This document shows positions 15,898 through 23,697 of a stretch of DNA of 37,947 bases, piece by piece (the first letter of the stretch is position 1; the number at the start of each line of letters is the position of its first letter). The DNA lies in the NCBI GenBank assembly GCA_022361275.1, contig JAKSBE010000185.1:1-37947 (forward strand). Direction: 5' to 3'. Source of the stretch: Kiloniellales bacterium. GTDB taxonomy: Bacteria; Pseudomonadota; Alphaproteobacteria; Kiloniellales; JAKSBE01. The notes beneath the pieces are model-generated. The model was given only the letters and a program-made list of their open reading frames with translations, ran no database searches and was not told where the DNA came from. A program made the translations under genes and the position numbers.

Positions 15898-18368
15898 TCA
15901 CCCTGAGAGTGCGAGGATCCCGACGAGGGTTTCGCCTGCTCGCCACCGCCGCGCCGCTTCTGATGGACCAGACGGAACGCGTAGCGTTGTCCCGGGCTGA
16001 TCTCGCGCACGTGGCCGCGGTAGGCGATCGTGATCGGGTGCGCCGTGAAGGGCCGGCTGGAGACGCAGAGCGTGTCGTGGGTCACCTCGAGATCCAGGGT
16101 CTGCCCGCGGTAGCGGACCGTGGTCTTGAGACGGGTCAGTTCGTCCGGCAGCCGCGGATTGAAGGTCAGCACGTTGGCCCGCGGTTCGATACCGGTGTAG
16201 CAGCGCTGGATCAGATCGACCGTGCCGGCCATGGCGCCGAGGTGGACCCCCTCCCTGGTCGTCCCGCCCTGCAGGTCGGCGATGTCGCTGTCCAGGGCCT
16301 GGGAGAAGAGCTCCCAGGAGCGCGGCCGGTCGGCACGCGCCAGCACCCAGGCATGGGTGACCCAGCTCAGGGTCGAGCCGTGAGAGGTGCGCTGGACGTA
16401 GTACTGTATGGTGTCGTGAATGGTGGCGGGATTGAAGTCATAGCCCAGGCGCTCGAAGATCTCCGTCAGCTGTTCTGCGGAAAAGAGAAAGAACAGCATG
16501 ATGACGTCGGCCTGCTTCGAGACCTTGTAGAGGTTGGGATCGGTGCCTTCGCCCTCCAGGATTCGATCCAATCGCTGGATGTCCCCGTACTTCTTCCGGT
16601 AGCCCGCCCAATCGAACTCCTTCAGCTTCTCGTAGCCTTCGAATTGGCTGATGACGCCGTCGTACAAGGGAATGGTCAGGTTGCGGCTGATATCGTCCCA
16701 GGTGTCGAGCTCCTCCGAACTCAGCTCGAGCTGGTCGCAGAGTTCCCGGCGCCGGCTGTCGGGCAGCAGCTCAAGGGCGTCGAGCGCCCGGCTCAGCGTC
16801 CAGGCGACCATGACGTTGGTATAGGCGTTGTTGTCCAGGCCGCCTTCCGTCGTCGGATCCTTGCCTGGGTAGGCGGTGTGGAACTCGTCCGGCCCCATGA
16901 CACCGCGGATCGCATAGCGTCCGTTGGCCTCGTCATGGCTGGCGATGCTCGCCCAGAAGCGCGCGATCTCCAGCATCAGTTCGGCGCCGAAGTCGTAGAG
17001 GAACTCACGGTCCTCGGTGACCTCGTAGTACTGCCAGACGTTGAACGCGATGGCCACGTTGACGTGGCGCTGGCGCTGCGAATCGTCGGAGATCCAGCGC
17101 CCCGACATCGGGTTGAGGTGCAGCTTCTGGCTTTCTTCGCGGCCGTCGCTGCCGCTTTGCCAGGGAAACATCGCGCCACGGAGCCCGGCTTCTCGCGCGG
17201 CCCGGCGTGCCGCCCCGAGCCTCCGGTAGCGATAGCGCAGCAGCGACCGGGTCAGGACCGGCTTGCGCAGGTTGAGGTAGGGGAAGATGAAGAGCTCGTC
17301 CCACATGACGTGGCCGCGATAGGCCTCCCCGCTCCAGCCGCGCGGCGGCATCCCGATGTCGAGGTCGACGGAATGGATCGAGATCGTCTGCAGAATGTGG
17401 AAGATGTGCAGGCGCAGCTTCAGGCCCACGTGATGATCGGCCGTGGTCTCGATCTCGATCCCGCACTCTTCCCAGAGATGGGACCAGGCGCGCCGGTGCG
17501 CTTCGAGCAGCCTGTCGAAGGACTCGGCGTGGCCGAGCAGATCGATCGCGGCCAGCCCCGGTTCCGAGATGGCCTCGTCGTGGGAGGTGTAGAGCGCGAT
17601 CACCTTCTCCGCTGCGACCTCTCGTCCTTCCTCGGCGTCGAAGGCGATGTCCTGGGCGATGAAATCGGGCAGCCGCTCCAGGCGGCGCTCGTCGGGCAAA
17701 GGCTTTCCGTCCCGCCGAAGCCGTGTGCGCGCGGCTTCGACGATCTCGCGCCGGCACTGGACCATCCGACTGCGGAGCAGGATCGTGTCGTCCTCGGTCT
17801 GCGCGGTCTCCAGGGTCTCGAGATGCCGGCGGTTCAGCTCGCGGTAGCGGGGCACGCCGTCGTTGATGACGCCGCCGTCGATCGCCGAGCGGAGGGTCAT
17901 GCGGCCCGACCAGTTTTCCGGCGTGAGGCGCAGCTCGATGGCCGCCAAGTGCGGATCGGCCATGGAGACCAGCCGGCGTTCCTTCCAGAGCGTCGTTCTG
18001 CCCTGCGGATCCCGCAGGCGGAAAGAGCGGGAAAGCAGACCCTGCCGCAGGTCGAGCTCCTGCTCGTAGTCCAGGTGCTCGACCTCGCCCGGACGCAGCC
18101 ATGGCCCGTCCTCGATGCGGATCACCAGAGGCAGCCAGTTGGGAATGTTGACCAGGTCCTCGCTCTCGATCTCGCGGCCGGCGATCTCGCTGGTCAGCCG
18201 GTTGTAGCCACCGGCCAGATAGGTGCCGGGGTAGTGAACCTCGTCGGCCACCGCGTTCGGCGCCGCGCCGCGCGTGGCGAAGTAGCCGTTGCCCAGGGTG
18301 CAGAGGGTCTCCCGCAGGCCCTCGAGCTGCGGATCGTAGCCGTCGTAGCGCAGACGCCAATCGCTCAT
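15894..18368 (-). CDS. GH65-family disaccharide phosphorylase (trehalose/kojibiose type)
   Basis: 824-residue glycoside hydrolase family 65 enzyme. It has the N-terminal beta-sandwich (ETLCTLGNGYFATRG, HYPGTYLAGGYNRL), the (alpha/alpha)6 catalytic barrel with GWSGEAYRGHVMWDELFIFPYL and MFPWQSGSDGREES, the proposed acid catalyst E495 in RGVMGPDEFH, and the C-terminal QADVIMLFFLF and TSHGSTLSWVTHAW blocks. Most family members phosphorolyse an alpha-glucoside with inversion, giving beta-glucose 1-phosphate. The neighbouring beta-phosphoglucomutase domain would take that product to glucose 6-phosphate, which fits well. Trehalose or trehalose 6-phosphate is the likely substrate because a trehalose phosphatase domain is coupled upstream; maltose or kojibiose cannot be ruled out. 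No signal peptide, so cytoplasmic. Confidence 0.88.
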   Translation of the reverse strand: MSDWRLRYDGYDPQLEGLRETLCTLGNGYFATRGAAPNAVADEVHYPGTYLAGGYNRLTSEIAGREIESEDLVNIPNWLPLVIRIEDGPWLRPGEVEHLDYEQELDLRQGLLSRSFRLRDPQGRTTLWKERRLVSMADPHLAAIELRLTPENWSGRMTLRSAIDGGVINDGVPRYRELNRRHLETLETAQTEDDTILLRSRMVQCRREIVEAARTRLRRDGKPLPDERRLERLPDFIAQDIAFDAEEGREVAAEKVIALYTSHDEAISEPGLAAIDLLGHAESFDRLLEAHRRAWSHLWEECGIEIETTADHHVGLKLRLHIFHILQTISIHSVDLDIGMPPRGWSGEAYRGHVMWDELFIFPYLNLRKPVLTRSLLRYRYRRLGAARRAAREAGLRGAMFPWQSGSDGREESQKLHLNPMSGRWISDDSQRQRHVNVAIAFNVWQYYEVTEDREFLYDFGAELMLEIARFWASIASHDEANGRYAIRGVMGPDEFHTAYPGKDPTTEGGLDNNAYTNVMVAWTLSRALDALELLPDSRRRELCDQLELSSEELDTWDDISRNLTIPLYDGVISQFEGYEKLKEFDWAGYRKKYGDIQRLDRILEGEGTDPNLYKVSKQADVIMLFFLFSAEQLTEIFERLGYDFNPATIHDTIQYYVQRTSHGSTLSWVTHAWVLARADRPRSWELFSQALDSDIADLQGGTTREGVHLGAMAGTVDLIQRCYTGIEPRANVLTFNPRLPDELTRLKTTVRYRGQTLDLEVTHDTLCVSSRPFTAHPITIAYRGHVREISPGQRYAFRLVHQKRRGGGEQAKPSSGSSHSQGE

Positions 18369-20005
18369 GCCTCTTTCCCCCCGAGGACGGCGGTCAGTTC
18401 ATTCAGGAAACGGCGCACCTCGGCCACGTCGTACAGCCGATAGTCCGCGCTCGTGGCCTGCGGTTCTTCGGCGACGAGCAGGGAGAGCCCCCTGCCGCGA
18501 AGCGCATCGAAGGCGTCGCGATCCGTGACGTCGTCGCCGATATAGATGGGCACCACCTCCGCCGTGTCGAGACCCAGGGCATCGAGCAGCCAAAGGACCG
18601 CCTTTCCCTTGTCCCAGTCCATGTTGGGCCGCAGCTCGAAGACCTTCTTGCCGCCCGTCTTGCGCAGGGCAGGGTGCTGGGCGGCGACGGCGTCGACGAT
18701 GGGCTCGACGCGGCCCACGTCCTCGGGGCTCACCATGCGGAAGTGCACGGCCAAGGCGTAGGTCTTGTCCTCGACGATGACGCCCCGGATCGAGGCCAGC
18801 TGACGATCGAGGTCGCGCGCCGCCTGCGCGATGATCGGCGCGTATCCGACAACCTTTTCGTGAGGCAGTCCCGCACCCTCGGGTCCGGCGATATCGAAAC
18901 CGTGGCAGCCGGCGTAGATGAGTCCCTTCAAGCCGACGAGCCGCTCCACGTCGCCGCGCTCGCGACCGCTGATCACGAGGACGGGGCAGCGCGCCGCAAG
19001 CGCCGTCAGCGTCGCCCGCATGTCTTCCGACAGCACGGCCAGATCCGGACGTTCGACGATCGGCGTGAGCGTCCCATCGTAGTCGAGAAAGACCGCGACG
19101 CGTCGCTTCCCGATCCGTGTCCACAGCTCGTCCAGGTTCTCGAAGGCCGGCAGCGCGATCGTGCTCATTCCCTGCTCGCTCGTCTCAAGGCTCAGCTCGC
19201 TCAGATCGGACACCGCGACATCGGCGCCGCTTTCCCGTAGAAGCTCCGGCTGGCCGCTGCGGCTGACGCCCACGACCAGTCCGAAGTCCCCCGCCTTTCC
19301 GGCCTGGACCCCGGAGATCGCGTCCTCGACGACGGCGGCCCGACTTGGTTTTACCCCCAATCGTCGCGCGGCTTCCAGGAAGGTATCCGGTGCCGGCTTT
19401 CCGGCCAGCATCCACTCCTTGGCCACGACACCGTCGACCTGCGCGTCGAAGAGGTCGCCGATGCCGGCCGCCTTCAGGACTTCGCTGCAGTTACGGCTGG
19501 AGCTGACGACGGCGATCCTCAGGCGGTGCGACTTCGCCTGCCGGATGAAGTCGATGGAACTCCGATAGATCTCGACGCCGCCGCGTCTTATCGCTTCGAG
19601 GAACAGCTGGTTCTTCCGGTTCCCAAGCCCGCCTATCGTCTCCTTGTCCGGCGGGTCGCCGTCCCCGCCGGGCGGCAGGTAGATGTCCCGCGACTGCAGA
19701 AAGCTGGCGACGCCGTCGTAGCGCGGCTTCCCGTCGACGTAGCGCTCATAATCCTGTGCCAGGTCGAAAGGCTCATAGATGCCGCCGACCCGTGCCGCAC
19801 GTTCCCTGAGGTACTCGTCGAAGGCGGCCTTCCAGGACAAGGCATGGGTCTTCGCCGTCTCGGTGACGACGCCGTCGAGGTCGAACAGAATGGCGTCGAG
19901 CGCTTCCGGATCTATCGCGACGCGCCTTCCCGGATCCCCGGCCGACCCGAGGAGCCGAAACGAAGCCTCGGCCGCCGGCGTCTGCACTTCGGCCTTCATG
20001 GTCAT
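18365..20005 (-). CDS. otsB: Beta-phosphoglucomutase / trehalose-6-phosphate phosphatase fusion
   Basis: 546 residues with two HAD domains in tandem. Residues about 35-270 resemble beta-phosphoglucomutase: nucleophile motif [13 protein letters not shown] (D42, D44), the cap with [21 protein letters not shown], and [15 protein letters not shown]. Residues about 300-546 are a trehalose-6-phosphatase: [13 protein letters not shown] (D308, D310), [27 protein letters not shown] and [16 protein letters not shown]. The track start at 20161 is rejected because it would run through the promoter; the ATG at 20005 has GGAG 7 nt upstream. The stop overlaps the GH65 start (ATGA). From memory, Mycobacterium tuberculosis OtsB1 (Rv2006) carries the same three domains on one chain. 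No otsA is in the window. Confidence 0.88.
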   Translation of the reverse strand: MTMKAEVQTPAAEASFRLLGSAGDPGRRVAIDPEALDAILFDLDGVVTETAKTHALSWKAAFDEYLRERAARVGGIYEPFDLAQDYERYVDGKPRYDGVASFLQSRDIYLPPGGDGDPPDKETIGGLGNRKNQLFLEAIRRGGVEIYRSSIDFIRQAKSHRLRIAVVSSSRNCSEVLKAAGIGDLFDAQVDGVVAKEWMLAGKPAPDTFLEAARRLGVKPSRAAVVEDAISGVQAGKAGDFGLVVGVSRSGQPELLRESGADVAVSDLSELSLETSEQGMSTIALPAFENLDELWTRIGKRRVAVFLDYDGTLTPIVERPDLAVLSEDMRATLTALAARCPVLVISGRERGDVERLVGLKGLIYAGCHGFDIAGPEGAGLPHEKVVGYAPIIAQAARDLDRQLASIRGVIVEDKTYALAVHFRMVSPEDVGRVEPIVDAVAAQHPALRKTGGKKVFELRPNMDWDKGKAVLWLLDALGLDTAEVVPIYIGDDVTDRDAFDALRGRGLSLLVAEEPQATSADYRLYDVAEVRRFLNELTAVLGGKEA

Positions 20006-20131
20006 TGCTGGTCTCCACGACGGGTTGGCCAGGCAGGAAGGAAGCGTCCGCCGCCGAAGCGAATTCAGGATCGGCGCGTGTCGAGGTGACGCCCATGGCA
20101 CCTGTTTTCGGAGCAGCGAACCGTGGCGCCC

Positions 20132-20173
20132 AATAGACGGCCCGCGCGCTTCGCTGGCCATGATTCAGATCAA
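20132..20173 (-). promoter_or_regulatory. FNR/FixK-type site and -10 of the trehalose operon
   Basis: On the minus strand TTGATCTGAATCAT (20173-20160) matches TTGAY-N4-RTCAA at nine of ten positions. TCTATT (20137-20132) is a -10-like hexamer centred exactly 32 bp from the centre of the box, the spacing of class II FNR promoters (box at -41.5). The start would be near 20125, leaving a leader of about 120 nt before the ATG. The longer track ORF starting at 20161 overlaps the box, which argues against it. Confidence 0.6.
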
Positions 20174-20199
20174 CCGGGGGTGCCGCTCGTGCCGGCGCT

Positions 20200-20847
20200 T
20201 CAGGTCAGCACGACGATGTCCGGCTCGCGGCTTCCGGCGTAGACCAAGCGTCCGTTGGGCAGGTCGTTGTCTTCCAGCTTCTCGCGGACCGCGGCCTCGT
20301 CGAGGCCGTAGCCCTGCCAGCGCCCTGTGAGGCGCCGAACCAGCGCGTCTTCCTCGGCGCGGATCAGGGCGGTGGTGTCGAAGAGGGGGGCCAGGGCGGC
20401 CCAGGGCGGGTCCTTCAGCAGCAGGTAGTTGCCTTCGACCAGGATCAGGCGTACCGAGCGCTCGATGAGCCTGGCGCCGGCGCGGGCGATCTCGAGGCTG
20501 CGGTCGAAGCGCGGGACCGCGATCATGGGCTCGTCGTTGCGCCGCAGCCGGTTCAGCGTCGCGAAAAGGCCGCCGACGTCGAAGGTGTGCGGCGCGCCCT
20601 TGCGCGGGCGCCAGCCGCGCGGCACCAGGACCTCGTCGTCGTAGTGAAAGCCGTCCATGGGCAGGACCGCGCAGGCGCCCGGGGCCTGCCGGTTCAACTG
20701 GTCCTCGGCCTCAGCCGCAAGGGTCGACTTGCCGGAGGCCGGCGCGCCGGCGAGGGCGACGACATGCCGGGCGCCGGCCGGAAGCTCCCGCAGCAGAGCC
20801 CGCAGGCGCGCGATGAAGGCCGCCGGTTCCAGTGCGGGCGGGCTCAT
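20200..20847 (-). CDS. FrcK/uridine-kinase-like P-loop kinase
   Basis: 215-residue P-loop kinase of the uridine kinase/pantothenate kinase group. It shows Walker A LAGAPASGKSTLA, the substrate loop LPMDGFHYDDEVL, RKGAPHTFDV, and VEGNYLLL (Walker B-like). The end GYGLDEAAVREKLEDNDLPNG is characteristic of the FrcK proteins found beside fructose ABC importers in rhizobia. FrcK's true substrate is not settled to my knowledge. Here it lies last in the sugar operon behind a ketose 3-epimerase, so a keto-sugar is the best guess. There is a 37-nt gap to the epimerase gene. It is followed by the promoter region of the trehalose operon. Confidence 0.8.
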   Translation of the reverse strand: MSPPALEPAAFIARLRALLRELPAGARHVVALAGAPASGKSTLAAEAEDQLNRQAPGACAVLPMDGFHYDDEVLVPRGWRPRKGAPHTFDVGGLFATLNRLRRNDEPMIAVPRFDRSLEIARAGARLIERSVRLILVEGNYLLLKDPPWAALAPLFDTTALIRAEEDALVRRLTGRWQGYGLDEAAVREKLEDNDLPNGRLVYAGSREPDIVVLT

Positions 20848-20884
20848 CCTTTGCCGCCCTTCGGTCCGGTCCCGGCGCGCGCCA

Positions 20885-21733
20885 TCACAGGAGCCCGTAC
20901 TGCCTGGCCAGGTTGCGCAGGAACGGCAGACCCTCCTGCATCACCTGGTCGGCGCTGCCGGCGACCGGGCGCCAGACGGCGAGGGCCGAGGCGATCTGCG
21001 GCGGCAGGTTGATGAAGCTCTCCAAGGCGAGGCCGCCGGTGAAGCCGATGGCCGCCAGGGCGGCGTAGATCTCGTTCCAGTCGCAGGTGCCCGCACCGGG
21101 CACGCCGCGGTGGCTCTCCGACATGTGCATGTAGCGGAGGTGCTCGCGCGCCGCCAGGATGCCGTTGGCCGCGCCGTCCTCCTCGATGTTCATGTGATAG
21201 GTGTCGAGGTGGATGAAGAGGTTCTCGGCCCCCACCTTCTCGATCATCGCCGCCGCCTGTGCGCCGGTGTTGATCAGGTGGGTCTCGTAGCGGTTCAAGG
21301 GCTCGAGGCCGACGTCGATGCCCTTCGACCGCGCATAGGCGGCCGCGCCCTCCAGGGCGCGGGCGACGTTGTCGAGCTCGGCGTCAGTCGGGCCGCCGCC
21401 GGTCCGCTCGCCGATCCCGCCGTAGGTCACCCCCGAAAGCGCCTGCCCGCCCAGCTCCACGGTCTTGTCGATGGCGAACGACAGGAAGGCGATCGCCTTT
21501 TCCGGATCGCGGGACGCCCAGGACCCCTCGGGCAGCCCCAGCGAGCAGACCGCGGGCATCTCTACCAACTCGAGCAGGGCGCGGGTGTGGCCGGCGTCGA
21601 CGGCGGGCGGATCGAGAAGCGCGATCTCGATGAAGTCGACTCCGTAGCGCTTGGCCTCGGCGACCGCGACTTCGGCGCCCTGCCGGGTCCACTCCATCGC
21701 CCAGAGGCTCGTGTGTACGCCGAAGCCCTTCAT
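20885..21733 (-). CDS. Ketose 3-epimerase-like sugar isomerase (TIM barrel)
   Basis: 282-residue xylose-isomerase-like TIM barrel protein. The four metal ligands of the D-tagatose/D-allulose 3-epimerase family appear in order: E in DVGLEPLNRYETHLINT, D in LFIHLDTYHMNIEE, H in YMHMSESHRGVPG, and E in GGLALESF. The start FGVHTSLWAMEW and the glycine-rich loop TYGGIGE also fit. Such enzymes invert C3 of ketoses, for example allulose to fructose or tagatose to sorbose; some act on L-ribulose or erythrulose. Placed between the importer and a FrcK-like kinase, it should process the imported sugar. It begins 3 nt after the permease stop. Confidence 0.85.
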   Translation of the reverse strand: MKGFGVHTSLWAMEWTRQGAEVAVAEAKRYGVDFIEIALLDPPAVDAGHTRALLELVEMPAVCSLGLPEGSWASRDPEKAIAFLSFAIDKTVELGGQALSGVTYGGIGERTGGGPTDAELDNVARALEGAAAYARSKGIDVGLEPLNRYETHLINTGAQAAAMIEKVGAENLFIHLDTYHMNIEEDGAANGILAAREHLRYMHMSESHRGVPGAGTCDWNEIYAALAAIGFTGGLALESFINLPPQIASALAVWRPVAGSADQVMQEGLPFLRNLARQYGLL

Positions 21734-21736
21734 GTC

Positions 21737-22717
21737 TCAGTTCCTCCTTCTTTCGGACCAGCTTTTCCAGACAAAACGCAAGACCATGACCGCGATCAGG
21801 AACAGCCCCCAGACCGCGGTGCTGAGGTGTTGGTTCGCCCCCAGGAGGTTCAGGCCGGAGGACAGGATTTGCAGGATCACCAGGGCCAGCAGCACGGAGG
21901 CGACGCGCCCGAAGCCGCCGAAGGGGTCGACGCCGCCGAGAAAGCAGGCCAGGACGGTAATCAGCAGATAGGCCTCGCCGTGTCCGACGCGCACCGAGTT
22001 GAAGCGCGCCATCATCACGATGCCGGCGATCGCGCACATCAGGCCGGACAAGGTGTAGACCAGGGTCACGGCGCGCTTCGTGTTCACGCCGGAATAGCGC
22101 GTCGCCTCGACGTTCGAGCCGATCATGTAGGTGAAGAAGCCCAGCCGCGTGCGGCCGAGCAGCACCTGCCACAGCAGGACGCAGACCAGGAAGACGATCA
22201 AGGGCGCCGGCACGCCGAGCAGGCTGCCGTGACCGATCGCCGCGACGAAGTCGGGAAAGCCGGAGATGTCGCCGCCGCGGGTCAGGTACTCCCCCAGGCC
22301 GCGCAGGAAGATCATCATCGCCAGGCTGACCAGGATGGGATGGGCGCGGGAATGAGCGACGACGGCGCCGGTGACGAAACCGGCCGCGGCCCCGACGGCG
22401 AGCGCCAGGGCGGTACCGAGGAGAAAGGCCGCGGGGCCTGCCTCGGGGCCGCCGTAGACCTGAAGGACCCAGGCCAGGGTCAGGGCGGAGATGTTGGCCG
22501 TGTAGGTGACCGCGAGGTTCAGGCCGCCCGAGAGGATCGGCAACAGCATGGCGAGCGTCAGCAGGCCCAGCTCCGGAAGCTGGACCGCGACCGAGCCGAA
22601 GTTGGCCGCGGTCAGGAAGCGGTCGCTGAGGAGCGAGAAGACCACGACCACGACCAGGAGGAAGGCGGTCAGGCCGACCACCTCCCTGCCGAGCCGTTGC
22701 GTGAGCCAGTCCGTCAT
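21737..22717 (-). CDS. Sugar ABC importer permease 2 (RbsC family)
   Basis: 326-residue permease of the RbsC/BPD_transp_2 type with eight to ten hydrophobic segments, for example VVGLTAFLLVVVVVFSLLS and AAFLLGTALALAVGAAAGFVTGAVVA. The family motif GGVDPFGGFGRVASVLLALVILQILSSGLNLLG sits near the C-terminus. The track extends the frame far upstream to 23398. The ATG at 22717, overlapping the stop of permease 1, gives the normal start MTDWLTQRLGREVVGL. It pairs with the adjacent permease to form a heterodimeric channel. Confidence 0.9.
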   Translation of the reverse strand: MTDWLTQRLGREVVGLTAFLLVVVVVFSLLSDRFLTAANFGSVAVQLPELGLLTLAMLLPILSGGLNLAVTYTANISALTLAWVLQVYGGPEAGPAAFLLGTALALAVGAAAGFVTGAVVAHSRAHPILVSLAMMIFLRGLGEYLTRGGDISGFPDFVAAIGHGSLLGVPAPLIVFLVCVLLWQVLLGRTRLGFFTYMIGSNVEATRYSGVNTKRAVTLVYTLSGLMCAIAGIVMMARFNSVRVGHGEAYLLITVLACFLGGVDPFGGFGRVASVLLALVILQILSSGLNLLGANQHLSTAVWGLFLIAVMVLRFVWKSWSERRRN

Positions 22718-23697
22718 CGACGCCGCGCCAGAATCCTGTCGAGGGGCAGGCTGGACAGCGTGATGGCGGCCAGGATGATCGCGCCGACCACCATCTTGAA
22801 GGCATAGGGCGAGACGCCCAGCAGGTTCAGTCCGTTCTCGGCCATGGCGATCAGCAGCACGCCCAGAACGCAGCCCAGGACCGTGCCTCGTCCGCCCCCG
22901 AGGCGGGCCCCGCCCAGGACCACCGCAGCCAAAACGTCGAGCTCGCGGCCGATCAGGGCGTTGGGCACCACTTCCTGGGCGTAGTTGACCTGCATGGCCG
23001 CGGCGATGCCGGTCATCAGGCCGAGCCAGCCGAAGGCGATGTACTGCATCGCGGCTTCGTTGATCCCGATGCGCCGTGCCGCCTCCGGATTGTCGCCGAA
23101 GGCGTAGAGCTGGCGGCCGGTCGAGCTGTGGCCGATCAGAAGCCAGGTCGCGGCGACCGCAAGCCCCATGACCAGGACGGGCAGGGTGATCTCGGCCCAG
23201 GCGCCGCTCGCCGTCTCGTGTTCCCAGAGAATGATCCGCTCGGTCCACCAGTCGGGCAGCGCGTAGATCGACACGCCCCGGGTGAAGAACATCAGCAGGC
23301 CGAAGAACACGTTGAAGGTGGCGATCGTCACCACGATGGAGATGATCCGGAAGTGGTGGATCAAGGCGGCGTTGACCGCGCCCAGGGCGATGCCGCAAAG
23401 GCCCGCGACGAAGAAGCCGAGCGCCCAGTTGCCGCCGCCCAGCGAAATGAGCAGAAGGGCGGTGACGTATTGGACCACCGAGGCCGCGACCGCGAAGGAG
23501 ATGTCGATCGCCCCGGCGATCAGGACCACCACCAGCCCCATCGCGAAGATGATGTTGACGGCCGAAGTGTTCAGCAGGTCCGTGAAGTTGACCAGGCTGA
23601 GGAACTGGTCGGTGGCGAGCGAAAGAAACAGCCCCAGGGCGAAGACCACCAGGAGCAGCCAGAACTCGGTCGCGTTGCGGCGCAGGAGGCTATGCAT
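22714..23697 (-). CDS. Sugar ABC importer permease 1 (RbsC family)
   Basis: 327-residue permease of the RbsC family. It carries LVVVLIAGAIDISFAVAASVVQY, the region typical of ribose/autoinducer-2 permeases, and VVLGGARLGGGRGTVLGCVLGVLLIAMAENGLNLLG near the C-terminus. A segment of about 30 residues (TRGVSIYALPDWWTERIILW) forms a periplasmic loop. Its start overlaps the end of the ATPase gene by 8 nt and its stop overlaps permease 2 by 4 nt, so the three importer genes are tightly coupled. Confidence 0.9.
   Translation of the reverse strand: MHSLLRRNATEFWLLLVVFALGLFLSLATDQFLSLVNFTDLLNTSAVNIIFAMGLVVVLIAGAIDISFAVAASVVQYVTALLLISLGGGNWALGFFVAGLCGIALGAVNAALIHHFRIISIVVTIATFNVFFGLLMFFTRGVSIYALPDWWTERIILWEHETASGAWAEITLPVLVMGLAVAATWLLIGHSSTGRQLYAFGDNPEAARRIGINEAAMQYIAFGWLGLMTGIAAAMQVNYAQEVVPNALIGRELDVLAAVVLGGARLGGGRGTVLGCVLGVLLIAMAENGLNLLGVSPYAFKMVVGAIILAAITLSSLPLDRILARRR

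Noticed and set aside
15783-18443. 886-residue plus-strand ORF over the GH65 gene
   Set aside because: Antisense shadow. The minus strand carries all GH65 motifs, including the catalytic glutamate.
20006-20161. N-terminal extension of the OtsB fusion in the ORF track
   Set aside because: It overlaps the candidate FNR promoter and reads as low-complexity sequence; the ATG at 20005 has a proper ribosome binding site.
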